36,041 nt of DNA from a virus, in IMG/VR virus record IMGVR_UViG_3300020595_000092, positions 1 to 36,041 of that record; one strand, 5' to 3'. The position numbers and the translations under genes are program-made. Shown here in pieces: positions 1 through 9,108 of this stretch; within the stretch, counting starts at the first letter, position 1, and every line of letters starts with the position of its first letter. The notes beneath the pieces are model-generated. The model made no database searches. It was not told the DNA's origin and saw only the letters and a program-made list of their open reading frames with translations.

Positions 1-94
1 AATGCTCTATTGTAGGCTCGTTATTTATGCCACATCTCTTTGCTGTAGTTGATTTAATTACCTCAGCAACGCTTAAGTTATCTGATAATTTCAT
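1..94 (-). CDS. Probable M15-family peptidoglycan peptidase (endolysin), 5' part only
   Basis: A reading frame opens with ATG at 94-92 and stays open to the window edge (31 codons), so only the N-terminus is seen. It begins MKLSDNLSVAEVIKSTTAKR and continues with GINNEP. The pattern 'K-L-S-x-N-x-S/T-x-x-E-x-x-x-S-x-T-A-x-R-x-G-I-x-N-x-P' is, in my knowledge, the usual start of phage M15A/M15_3 zinc D,D- or L,D-peptidases, which cut peptide cross-links in peptidoglycan and serve as endolysins. The His/Asp zinc ligands would lie beyond the window, so catalysis cannot be confirmed. The ATG overlaps the TGA stop of the giant upstream gene as ATGA, indicating coupled translation. A lysis gene directly after the ejection genes is plausible. 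A virion-associated murein peptidase is the alternative. Confidence 0.65.
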   Translation of the reverse strand, partial: MKLSDNLSVAEVIKSTTAKRCGINNEPTIEH

Positions 95-3000
95 CGTTGT
101 CTTGTTGTTCTAGATCTACTTCTAGATCTTGTTCTTTTTCTACTTTTGCCTTCTTGCACGTCAACACCTATTTGGTAATCAGGCCAGCCGAGGAACATTA
201 ATATCTGCTCGTACGTTTTAAACTCACCTTCAAGATCTACAGAGTTAAGTATATTTTCATACTTCTGCATAAGCCTGTCTAGTGGTATATTCGATGCTAC
301 CGATGTACTAACAGCCATAGCTTTTAAGAAGTTTGTATCACTAAGCATTTCTAAAGTACCCAAGTTGTCTTTGGATTTTTGTAAGTAATAACCAACACTC
401 TTAATCTTGTTCAGCTTCGAACCAATAGATGGTGCTATATTAGCTGCTTCAAACGCTAGCATTTCAAAGTCAGGGTTAGGTCTGCCAGATCTCTCTACAA
501 ACTCAACGCCTACATTTTTAATTACAGACATGATGTGACCTCTAATACCAGCACCGCGTAAAAATGAATCAAGCATACCATTAACTAGCTTGAACTCATC
601 AGATTTAACCAATCTCTCTTCGTCATCGTCAGAAAAACCAATAAGTGTGCCTAATAAAGCACTCTGTAAAGACACAAACAAAGCATGCTGTGCCATACCG
701 TAGTAAGCTATTCTAGACATCGAAACAGCAGCACTACCTCTTTTGTTTTTTAAGTTTCTAAGCTCTTTCTTAATTATCCTGTCATACTGGGACTGAGTGT
801 TAGCGAACGTTAATAGAAGTCTACCACCAAGGCTAGCTTGCTGAGCACTAATTCTGTCAGGTCTAGACGACTGTTGTGATTCTTCTGTTTTATTTCTAAA
901 ATCAATAAACGCTCTTGCTTCAGCTTCTTCTTGTGTTAAGCCCTGCTTTAAATACTCGTTAATATAGTTTCTGTAGTAAGGAGCACCACCCATTACAATA
1001 GCTAAGCTATCCGCAATTTGTGTTGGCATAAAGCCTTTTGATAGTAACCACCCTACGGCCGCTTTAAACTTGTTTGTAGCGTTTTTAGTTGCATCAACAA
1101 GTTCAGCTTCATTAATGTCGATTTTAAGACCCTCACGACGCTCTCTCATGTAGTTAGAGTTGACCAGTGTCATCACATCAGACCAGAACTGCTTTTGATT
1201 AGCGTACGCTGCGCCTGCTTTCAGTACGTTGTTAGGACCAGCGGCTTCAATATAGTTTGTAAACGAGATTAACTGCAATACAGCTGATCTAGTGTTAGCA
1301 AACATAACAACACCAACAGAACCATTTAACCAGTTCATGATGTTATTAGTAAACTGTGAGTCACCTGTTTCTAACCTGTTTCTACCCGTTTTCATTCTGG
1401 TAATTATGTTATCAAGAGACTTGATATAATCCTCACCAAATGCTGCTCTCATTTTGTTTTTATTCTTCTCGTTAAAGATAAAATCAACGTTTCTATTCCA
1501 CTCTTCTAAGTATTTCTTTCTACTGTTCTTTTTCAAAGAGTCGATGATGTCACCTATAATACCACCAGAGTTCCAGTTTTTACCAGGTTCTACGTGACCG
1601 TGAAGATCAGTAATTTTCATTATCTCAATAGCGGCTTCTCTAGCCATACCATCTTTAACGACAAATGCTTGAGCTTGCTTTATTTCGTTTTCAGATATAC
1701 CAGATATGTCATAACCTTTTCTACTCCATATGTATATTCTGATAGCGTTTTCAACACTCATACCAGGGAAAGCATCAGCTTTTAACTGCTTAAACAAGGG
1801 CTTAAACGTCTTCTTGATATCACGGTACTGCCTGATCATTCTAACTCTTTCAGCTGAGTAGTTGTTTACACCTTCATAGTAAGGCTCTAACAAGTACTCT
1901 TCAAAGAAAGATATATGCTTTTGTGATTGATCACCTTTACCAACGAGATAGTTTTCTATAAGACCTCTGTAATCGTCGTGTGACGGTGGTACAAAGAATA
2001 CATTTTTATTCTTATCTCTACCCAGTTGTTTCGATGCTACCTCAGAGAATTCTGTTTTAGCGTTTAAACCAGTAACATCTTCAAGTATACTGTTAAACTC
2101 AGCATCTAGATCAGCAGCAAGCCTATTCAACCTTTCTTCCTCTTCTGCTTTTGCTATCTTTTCAGGATCTTGATTGATAGTCCCTGTCTCTTCTATTTCC
2201 TCCTTTAGATTCTCTAAGAATTTCTTTACCTCTTGTTCCTTGTCTTTTAGAGATTTTTTATCTTGGTTAGACATGTCATCTTTAGAAAAATTACCAAGAT
2301 TATCTATTAAGTTCTGTATGTTTCTACCAACACTTCTGTTGTAGTCTAAAGAAACTAAAGCAGAGTGATCTATAGTTACTGCGTCTCCGTTTTCTTTGTA
2401 AATCTCAATATTATTAGAACCTTGTTTACCTACCGGTACTCTAGATATTCTAGACAAGAAGGTAGGCTCTACGTTGTTTCTAAAATGAGGCATAACAACA
2501 CCTTGTTTAGCCAAGAGTTTTTTAGCGTACGCTTTAGAAACTTGTACGGTTACGAAGTCATCTAGTATATCTATAGACGAGTTGTCTTTTCTAGGGTTTG
2601 TTACAACGTTGGCTAAATAACCAGATAAGTACTTAGTTGGTATAGAATACATCAACGACTTAGGTGTTGATTTTTCAAGTACCATGTTTACCCCAAACCT
2701 AGAAGCTTTACCTATAATAGGATTTTTAGCTTCAAATACTGTATCGAATATAAAAGCAACTTCTTCTCTAGTTAAATTACCATTAGCATAAAGTGCTTTT
2801 ACTTTATAGAAGCTGTCTTTTAGTTTGTTTTTTAAAGTCAAAGGATCTAAGCTCACACTTTCGTTAAGAACACTTAACACGTCGTTATCAAAAACCTTTT
2901 CAAGAACGTTGACTTTAGCTTCGTTAGATATAGTGTTTTCACTGACGTTTAGCAAGCTCTTATGTCCTTCGTTTAAAACAGTGTTTTGAGCTATGTTAAA

Positions 3001-6000
3001 CAAGTTATCAGCAAGAGAATCAGTGAACTCTGCTTCAACAGCTTTATGTGTTCTTAATCTAACAGTATCGATGTTTCTAGCGATATTAGCAAAGTCTAAA
3101 GCTAATTGTCTAGAAAGAACAACAGCGCTAGCCTCGTTCAACCATGGGTATTCTTTAGCAAAAGTATTTACAAGGTTGTTTGTCAATGCTATTCTAAGCT
3201 GACCCAATTGCTTATCACGCATCATGTTAGGCATTAGCTTGTAAGGAGCAATACCGTCTTTAAATGCTTTAAGTAAAGGATCTGGGTTTTGCATGATTAG
3301 CTCAGCCATACGTAAACCACCCATTCCAGCGTCTAAAGCGTTAGCACTAAACTTCATTAATGGGTCACGTTCAATTAAGTATGCTACCCTACCTATAACT
3401 TGGTTTTCTTCAACCACATCAGCGTTTTTCTCAATCATGCGCTCGTACATGTCGATGACTCTACCCTCAACAGGGTTGCCTTCTAAATCGTAGAACTGCT
3501 GGTTAGGGTTTTGCATAACTTCAAGAGTAGCGTCGAGACCAAGGTCTATAGACATAGCTTCAGCTAAAACTCTTTTATGCTCATGTGGCATGTTTCTACT
3601 TCTACCGACACGTGTTGGGTCTAAGTAGTTTAACCACTCTTCTTTCGTTGGGTAACGTCTTTGTACTTTGTTTACACCTGAGTAAGCGTCTCTAATGCCT
3701 AACATCCTAGACTCTTCAGCTGTGTAACGCATTACGTTGCCCTTAGCGTCTTTTTGGAACTCATATAAAACTCCGTTTAATGCAGGGAATTTTCTAAGCG
3801 TGTTAAGGCTTAGCTCATCTTGAATCCAGTTTTGATTCTTAGAAGCCCACTCAATAAACTTAGCTGATCGTGTTGGGAACTTTTCAAGTATGGTCTTGTA
3901 TATAAGACCCTTGTATGCTTCAAACAAGTACGACCTAAACAAGCTTGGTTTCCATTTTTTAGTAGACATCAAATCAGGAGACATGCTCAGCGTTCTAGTA
4001 ACAACGCCTCTAATCTTGTTCATCTCCTGTGGTTCTAAACCTAACTTTCTTCTAATTCTACTAAACTCACCTAGTGAAGCTGGTTTATCAATAGCTTCTT
4101 CTATACTTTGCTCGTCACTTACAGATGGACCACCACCAGCGAGATCATCAACATTAGTGTTGAAGGTTTCACTTAGGTATTTGTTTTTTATAGAAGCAGC
4201 TCTTAAAGCAAAATACTTATTGATATAAGCAGCTAATGGCACTCCTTTATCAGGGTTGTAGCTCATCACTATACCCATCAAACCGTTTACATCTGTTAAC
4301 GCTTCATCTTCTATAATATCAGCGTAGTTGTTCCAACCAGGTAATGTGTCCCAGTTACCGCGTGTTACGATTTTACGGAACATTGGTCTGTACATTTCAG
4401 ATATATCATACACGGAAGCAACACCTTGCTCGTCCCATAATCTCTGAACCTCAGCACTCATCTCTTGCTGAGCTTTAGTAGGGCCTCTTTTTTTATCTTC
4501 AAACTCGTTTGCAGAGTTCATATCTTCAGCAGCTAACCAACCCTTAGAGTTTTTATCTACTTGAAGTAAAACACCTTTACCACCGTACTCAGCAAACTGT
4601 CTTTGTGCTTTAGTTGACTTTCCTTTTACAATAGAATTATTGTAGTCTCTAACAAAGTTAAACACGTCTTTACCGGTGTTAAACTCGATGTTCTTGAGAC
4701 CTAGGTCCTGCATTATTCTTCTTATAAAGTCTCCTATTTTTTCAAAGAAACTTTGGTCATAAGTAACTCTTCCAGTTAACAAAGAATCAGATAGCACCGT
4801 AATGAATTCCTCTAGGTTTCTAGGATCAAAAGTTATGTCAGACATAGAAGCCAGCTTATTAAACTGCTCCATGTTTCGGTCTGCTTTTTCAAAAAGCTGT
4901 TGTGCAGAGTATTTTTTACCAAGAAGAGTATACGTTTGGTAAGACCTCATCCTAGACCTCCAGTTGTCTAGGTCTTTTATTTTTCCAGAATCTTCTAGTT
5001 CTAATAAGTAGTTGTTTAAAGCACCTACTGTTTGGTTTAAAGCGTCTGTATTGATCTTGCTTTTACCATCTTTTAGTGCCGTAAAAGTATTGTACAGAAC
5101 AGCGTGTAAAACCTCGTGGCTACCAGTAGTGACGTTTCCAGAAGCTACAGAGCCTTGCGCGTTGACGATGATTTTACCTTTAGATGTAAATACACCTGGT
5201 TTTCTTTTTAATTCGCCTTCAACGTAGTCTAGTTCTTCTTTAGTCGGGTTGTTTATACCTCTATCTTTTAAAACCTCAGCAGCGTATTGTCTAGTGTTTT
5301 CAGCAACAACAACGTTATCACCAACAATTTCTAGATCAGCAAAAGCTTTTACCGTGTTGTTCAGGTTAGCATTGAACTCTTCCATAGAGACTAGTTCAAA
5401 GTTTGCGTCAACAACCTGGGATTTTAAAGTGTTTGATTTTCTAACTAAATCGCTTTTGTTGTGGTTTAAATCGATGTTCTTTATTTCAGCAGCGTGTTGC
5501 TCTTCGGTTATAGAACCTTCTTTCAACTGAGTGTTTAAGACGTCAATTTGCTGCTTTCTTATAGACTCTAGGTCTTTTACTTTTTTACCATCTTCAGAGC
5601 TTTGGAAATCAGATAGCTTTTTTTCAGCATCGTTCTTTTTGTACTCAGCATCCATCAACTTCGACTTCTGATCACTACTCATTGACCTATCAAAGTTCTG
5701 AGAGCTCATCATAAAATTATCGAGCTGCTGCTTTTTTTCCTCGTATGCTTCTTTTGTTATAACACCGTCTTGAAGGTCCTTGTTTAATCTAGCAATATTG
5801 TGTTGATGAAACTCTCTTAGACCTTTTATATCTAGTTTTCCAGCGGCTACAGCATAAGCGTTTGAAACCTCAGTTATCGTAGATGACGTTACATTACCGC
5901 TAAATGGTAATAAAAAACCCATGATAAACCCAGCTCCACCACCTTGTATGTAGTTTTCTCTAATGTATTCACCCACTGTTACATCACTAGCGGCTTGTTG

Positions 6001-7653
6001 AAACACCTCAGTCATCATCTCGTCAAAACCACCTCTTACGGATGTTAATCCGTTTTTAGACTGTTTCTTTAACCAGTGTTTAAATTGTCCTTTGACTAGA
6101 GAAGCAGCATTTTGCCTAGCGCCTTCTTTAAGAATGCTCATACCTAAAGACCTGCCTAAGACAGATGTTGCACCAACGTACTCAGCGGCACCACTAACGA
6201 AACCAACGCCCATGGCACTATTAAACATTTCGTTATTCACGTCCTCTTCAACAACCCTCATTAATTGGTCGATGCTAGGCTGCAGTGTATTGTATTTTAC
6301 TTTAGCTTGTTTTTGTACTTGTCTCAAGTAGTTATCACCGGCCATTTGAGCTGCTGGTAATGTACCAAAGGTTAATATCGCAGACAATATCTGTGGAAAC
6401 TGCTCAGAGGCGATTGTTTTAAGCGTCTGTAAGGACTTACCAGACTCTAATACATCTCTTACATCAGCGTGGCCAAAATGAGACTCTAGAGCTTGTCTTT
6501 CGAATACTAGTTCTAGGTCTTGCTTTTGGTTTTTGCGGCCATCTTCAATGATTTTCTTAGCTTGCTCTTGAGCTTCACCCCAAGTGCCTTTTTTAGTATA
6601 GCCTGATGCTACTGGGTGAAAACCATCTTGCTTTGGCACCATGAAAGCACCTTTGTTATTAAAGTAACCCACGGTGTTGTCATCCCAGCCTTGCTCTTCA
6701 GCTAACTTCTGGTTTACTTGGTACTGTCTTTCTACTTGTAAGTAATCAGCTGTGCCTAAACCACCTGCTTTTACAGCTGTACCTATACCGTGTATGGTTT
6801 TATACGCACCTTTAACAAGCGTTGGCATGTTTTGGTAACCTAGCCTAATAGCGCCTCCAATAGGCGATTTATTCACTAAGTCAATAATAGTATCATCAAC
6901 TATGTAGTTGTCGTAATCAGCTTTATGGCTATCACCAATAAGCTCTTGGTATTTGGATATACGGTTTTGTATGTCTGGATCAGCAAAAATTGTCTGATTT
7001 ATAAGCTTAGAGTATTCTCTTTGCGCTTTTTCAAGCTCTTCTTGAGAAACGTCCTCTATCTCCATGTCTTTAAACGGAGCCATTATGTTCGAAAGACCCT
7101 CTTGAAGATCAGTCTGCTTGTTATCTAACGTTTGAGATATCATGCCTTGTAACTTCTCGTCCTTCGTTACAACAGCATTAAGTGTCTCGTTGTTAAAGTC
7201 GTCTATTACAACTTCATCACCGTAGGGCAAAACAGGACCATAAGGTGTGTTTTTTAATTTACGAGAGGCTTTTCTACCCTTAAACTCTTCTTGAGTTCGC
7301 CTCTTCATATCTTGATAATCAGAGTCGTCGGGTATGAGTATAGGTTTTCTAGAAACACCCATATACTTTTCTTCTTCTTGCGGTACTTTGCCTAAAGTAG
7401 AAGGGTCGAATATAGGGTTACCAAATTCATCAGTCTCTTGTGATTCCGAAGAACCAGCTTCCGAAGACAAATCCGTAGCGGGCTTTTGATTTGGGCTTTC
7501 TGTGGTCTCGCCCTCTACCACGCCCTGTTGCTTTCCCTCGTCTAAAGGTTTTAAACCAGCGTTAGCAACGTAGTCTTCAATAGATAAACCGCTTTCATCA
7601 GCGGCTTTTTGAACCTCTTCAAGAGAATACTGTTGTCCTTCGTATTCAAACAT
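91..7653 (-). CDS. Giant polyvalent internal/ejection protein (2520 aa) with metallopeptidase and sigma-like segments
   Basis: Probably a virion protein ejected with the genome, corresponding in position to P22 gp16-type or T7 gp16-type ejection proteins but far larger. It opens MFEYEGQQYSLEEVQKAADE, a start I associate with large marine-phage proteins. Seen in order: hydrophobic helices near residues 418-435 and 572-590; a coiled coil near 615-758; a zinc-peptidase site HEVLH at 846-850, with a candidate third ligand in the E-E-F motif at 948-949 (gluzincin-like spacing, inferred); a segment near 1080-1155 resembling sigma-70 region 2 (GLMGIVMSYNPDKG, then YINKYFALRAASI); a second coiled coil near 1790-1862; an Arg/Gln/Ser-rich conserved-looking block near 2243-2300; a hydrophobic segment near 2318-2340; and a basic tail ending SRKRTRSRSRSRTTRQR. 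I see no D-x-D-G-D RNA-polymerase motif and no clear lysozyme or transglycosylase signature. It starts 16 bases after the 478-aa gene and overlaps the next gene by ATGA. Functions beyond the peptidase are unproven. Confidence 0.72.
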   Translation of the reverse strand: MFEYEGQQYSLEEVQKAADESGLSIEDYVANAGLKPLDEGKQQGVVEGETTESPNQKPATDLSSEAGSSESQETDEFGNPIFDPSTLGKVPQEEEKYMGVSRKPILIPDDSDYQDMKRRTQEEFKGRKASRKLKNTPYGPVLPYGDEVVIDDFNNETLNAVVTKDEKLQGMISQTLDNKQTDLQEGLSNIMAPFKDMEIEDVSQEELEKAQREYSKLINQTIFADPDIQNRISKYQELIGDSHKADYDNYIVDDTIIDLVNKSPIGGAIRLGYQNMPTLVKGAYKTIHGIGTAVKAGGLGTADYLQVERQYQVNQKLAEEQGWDDNTVGYFNNKGAFMVPKQDGFHPVASGYTKKGTWGEAQEQAKKIIEDGRKNQKQDLELVFERQALESHFGHADVRDVLESGKSLQTLKTIASEQFPQILSAILTFGTLPAAQMAGDNYLRQVQKQAKVKYNTLQPSIDQLMRVVEEDVNNEMFNSAMGVGFVSGAAEYVGATSVLGRSLGMSILKEGARQNAASLVKGQFKHWLKKQSKNGLTSVRGGFDEMMTEVFQQAASDVTVGEYIRENYIQGGGAGFIMGFLLPFSGNVTSSTITEVSNAYAVAAGKLDIKGLREFHQHNIARLNKDLQDGVITKEAYEEKKQQLDNFMMSSQNFDRSMSSDQKSKLMDAEYKKNDAEKKLSDFQSSEDGKKVKDLESIRKQQIDVLNTQLKEGSITEEQHAAEIKNIDLNHNKSDLVRKSNTLKSQVVDANFELVSMEEFNANLNNTVKAFADLEIVGDNVVVAENTRQYAAEVLKDRGINNPTKEELDYVEGELKRKPGVFTSKGKIIVNAQGSVASGNVTTGSHEVLHAVLYNTFTALKDGKSKINTDALNQTVGALNNYLLELEDSGKIKDLDNWRSRMRSYQTYTLLGKKYSAQQLFEKADRNMEQFNKLASMSDITFDPRNLEEFITVLSDSLLTGRVTYDQSFFEKIGDFIRRIMQDLGLKNIEFNTGKDVFNFVRDYNNSIVKGKSTKAQRQFAEYGGKGVLLQVDKNSKGWLAAEDMNSANEFEDKKRGPTKAQQEMSAEVQRLWDEQGVASVYDISEMYRPMFRKIVTRGNWDTLPGWNNYADIIEDEALTDVNGLMGIVMSYNPDKGVPLAAYINKYFALRAASIKNKYLSETFNTNVDDLAGGGPSVSDEQSIEEAIDKPASLGEFSRIRRKLGLEPQEMNKIRGVVTRTLSMSPDLMSTKKWKPSLFRSYLFEAYKGLIYKTILEKFPTRSAKFIEWASKNQNWIQDELSLNTLRKFPALNGVLYEFQKDAKGNVMRYTAEESRMLGIRDAYSGVNKVQRRYPTKEEWLNYLDPTRVGRSRNMPHEHKRVLAEAMSIDLGLDATLEVMQNPNQQFYDLEGNPVEGRVIDMYERMIEKNADVVEENQVIGRVAYLIERDPLMKFSANALDAGMGGLRMAELIMQNPDPLLKAFKDGIAPYKLMPNMMRDKQLGQLRIALTNNLVNTFAKEYPWLNEASAVVLSRQLALDFANIARNIDTVRLRTHKAVEAEFTDSLADNLFNIAQNTVLNEGHKSLLNVSENTISNEAKVNVLEKVFDNDVLSVLNESVSLDPLTLKNKLKDSFYKVKALYANGNLTREEVAFIFDTVFEAKNPIIGKASRFGVNMVLEKSTPKSLMYSIPTKYLSGYLANVVTNPRKDNSSIDILDDFVTVQVSKAYAKKLLAKQGVVMPHFRNNVEPTFLSRISRVPVGKQGSNNIEIYKENGDAVTIDHSALVSLDYNRSVGRNIQNLIDNLGNFSKDDMSNQDKKSLKDKEQEVKKFLENLKEEIEETGTINQDPEKIAKAEEEERLNRLAADLDAEFNSILEDVTGLNAKTEFSEVASKQLGRDKNKNVFFVPPSHDDYRGLIENYLVGKGDQSQKHISFFEEYLLEPYYEGVNNYSAERVRMIRQYRDIKKTFKPLFKQLKADAFPGMSVENAIRIYIWSRKGYDISGISENEIKQAQAFVVKDGMAREAAIEIMKITDLHGHVEPGKNWNSGGIIGDIIDSLKKNSRKKYLEEWNRNVDFIFNEKNKNKMRAAFGEDYIKSLDNIITRMKTGRNRLETGDSQFTNNIMNWLNGSVGVVMFANTRSAVLQLISFTNYIEAAGPNNVLKAGAAYANQKQFWSDVMTLVNSNYMRERREGLKIDINEAELVDATKNATNKFKAAVGWLLSKGFMPTQIADSLAIVMGGAPYYRNYINEYLKQGLTQEEAEARAFIDFRNKTEESQQSSRPDRISAQQASLGGRLLLTFANTQSQYDRIIKKELRNLKNKRGSAAVSMSRIAYYGMAQHALFVSLQSALLGTLIGFSDDDEERLVKSDEFKLVNGMLDSFLRGAGIRGHIMSVIKNVGVEFVERSGRPNPDFEMLAFEAANIAPSIGSKLNKIKSVGYYLQKSKDNLGTLEMLSDTNFLKAMAVSTSVASNIPLDRLMQKYENILNSVDLEGEFKTYEQILMFLGWPDYQIGVDVQEGKSRKRTRSRSRSRTTRQR

Positions 7654-7669
7654 TGTAATTAGTTTTTAT

Positions 7670-9106
7670 TTATTGTACAGGACCCAGACTACCAGGTGTG
7701 GATTGCGGACCTACGTTTATTACAGGTAAAACCGGTTTGTTCTTTTCAACATTCATTATAGCAGCGTCAGTTGTGGCATCGTTACCAAACTTACTCTGTA
7801 TAATAGCCGATGTTAGATCTTTTTGAGTAGACTCATTGTATGGGTCTACAACATAGTAGTCCTTATCGGTTATAATCAACATGTCACCAGGAGAGTACTC
7901 TGACTCTAGGAAATCATTTATATCACTTTTAGAGTAACCTATCTTAGATAACGCATCTACAGCTGAAGCTCCATTGCCGCCACCTATATAAGTAGCATTT
8001 AAAACGGTTTCATTAACATATTTAGCACCTATCAAAGGTTTAGTATCGCCATCCATTACCTTACCCATGTACTCTCTACCTAAATCAGAGCGATCTTTAG
8101 CGTCTACTTGCCTAAGCTCTGCGGTTGTCATATCAGAAGCTGATGTTAATCCAGCTGCTTTTTTCTTTTCGGCTAAACTTATTGATCGGCTTATTGACCT
8201 AGAGTCAGCTCTGTTTTCTTTCGCTATCAAAGCTTTGTAACCATCATTAGCTGTCTGACTTAACATCGCAACGTACTGATTCTCGACAAATTGCGAAAGC
8301 TCTTTAGTTCTTTCAGGGTTGTAGAGTAAGTCTTGATCTTGAATACCAAGACCACCGGGCATAATGTAGTCGTCTGTTGCCATTGATAAAACAGCATCTC
8401 TACCACCTTTTGATAACGCGTTTCTAATCTGCATACGCACGACACCTTCTTTACCCTTGTCCATGGGTTGACCAGCGCTGTACAGTGTGCTATTAAGATT
8501 GATAAGCGACTTTGCTGTTTCAAAGTCTTTAGTAGCATACTTGGGCGCGTCGTCAAGAGTAGCGCCTTCACCAAACGTTAACCTACCAGATTCAGATATA
8601 CCCAAAGGTACTTGGTCTGTAGTTAGATTTGTCATGAACTCAACAGCTTCTGGTCTTGACCCTTCAGAAACAAAACCCTTATCGTAGTCGTTGATATAAC
8701 TGTACTTCATTTCTTTCAGCTTCTCAAAGTCTTGGTCAAGATTTTTGAAAGCCATAGTGATACGGTTCATATTAGATACTGCTTCGGCGTATAGAGGGCT
8801 AGATGCTCCTTCTCTAGATGCTATTTTAGCATTTTCAAAGAACTCATCTTTTAGACCAACAAGATACTTATTAGTCTGGTCCCTCATGTTAGCTGGAACT
8901 TTATCAAGATCTACATTTGTAGGCATACTCTCGATAAACTGACCCATCGTAGCATCAGACGCCTGTTTTCTAGCAGCGTCTTGCTGGCGGGTGTCCATCA
9001 TCTGAGCACCAGCTAAAACAGCTTGAGCGCCAGAATTACTAATATAACCCTGATAAACACTGCCTACATTAGGCATAGCTGTTGTATTTTTTATCTGCTT
9101 AGCCAT
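7670..9106 (-). CDS. Putative internal virion/ejection protein, 478 aa
   Basis: I do not recognise a named family. The protein starts MAKQIKNTTAMPNVGSVYQG, has an Ala/Gln-rich first 60 residues (YISNSGAQAVLAGAQMM) that may be helical and membrane-active, then a mixed charged helical body, and ends in a Pro/Gly-rich tail (VINVGPQSTPGSLGPVQ). There is no signal peptide, no clear transmembrane helix and no catalytic motif I can see. It lies between the 219-residue Ala/Gln-rich protein (gap 2 bases) and the 2520-residue giant, matching the place of P22 gp20 or T7 gp15 in their ejection clusters. From position I infer a minor capsid-internal protein delivered with the DNA. The start is fixed by ATG at 9106. 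The upstream AAGGAT is one of the few Shine-Dalgarno-like sequences in the window but lies inside the end of the previous gene. Confidence 0.55.
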   Translation of the reverse strand: MAKQIKNTTAMPNVGSVYQGYISNSGAQAVLAGAQMMDTRQQDAARKQASDATMGQFIESMPTNVDLDKVPANMRDQTNKYLVGLKDEFFENAKIASREGASSPLYAEAVSNMNRITMAFKNLDQDFEKLKEMKYSYINDYDKGFVSEGSRPEAVEFMTNLTTDQVPLGISESGRLTFGEGATLDDAPKYATKDFETAKSLINLNSTLYSAGQPMDKGKEGVVRMQIRNALSKGGRDAVLSMATDDYIMPGGLGIQDQDLLYNPERTKELSQFVENQYVAMLSQTANDGYKALIAKENRADSRSISRSISLAEKKKAAGLTSASDMTTAELRQVDAKDRSDLGREYMGKVMDGDTKPLIGAKYVNETVLNATYIGGGNGASAVDALSKIGYSKSDINDFLESEYSPGDMLIITDKDYYVVDPYNESTQKDLTSAIIQSKFGNDATTDAAIMNVEKNKPVLPVINVGPQSTPGSLGPVQ

Positions 9107-9108
9107 TA

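Noticed and set aside
3890-4228. Plus-strand open frame of 112 codons opposite the giant ejection gene
   Set aside because: It lies wholly inside a well-supported minus-strand gene, its product has no recognisable pattern, and its composition looks like the complement of the real gene. The same holds for all other plus-strand frames in the window.
5249-5530. Plus-strand 93-codon frame beneath the coiled-coil part of the giant gene
   Set aside because: Ser/Phe/Thr-rich product typical of the antisense of Glu/Lys/Asn-rich coding sequence; no leader or promoter.
91-7653. Giant protein as a virion RNA polymerase of the crAss or N4 type
   Set aside because: I searched for the D-x-D-G-D or N4-type polymerase signatures by eye and found none; the sigma-like segment alone does not make a polymerase.
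91-7653. Giant protein as a siphovirus tape measure
   Set aside because: No tail tube, chaperone or baseplate genes are nearby, it is not mainly one long helix, and it follows a gp10-like tail protein as ejection proteins do.
8260-8574. Same-strand 104-codon frame inside the 478-aa gene
   Set aside because: Out-of-frame shadow with a low-complexity Leu/Thr/Gln-rich product; the main frame reads through without interruption.
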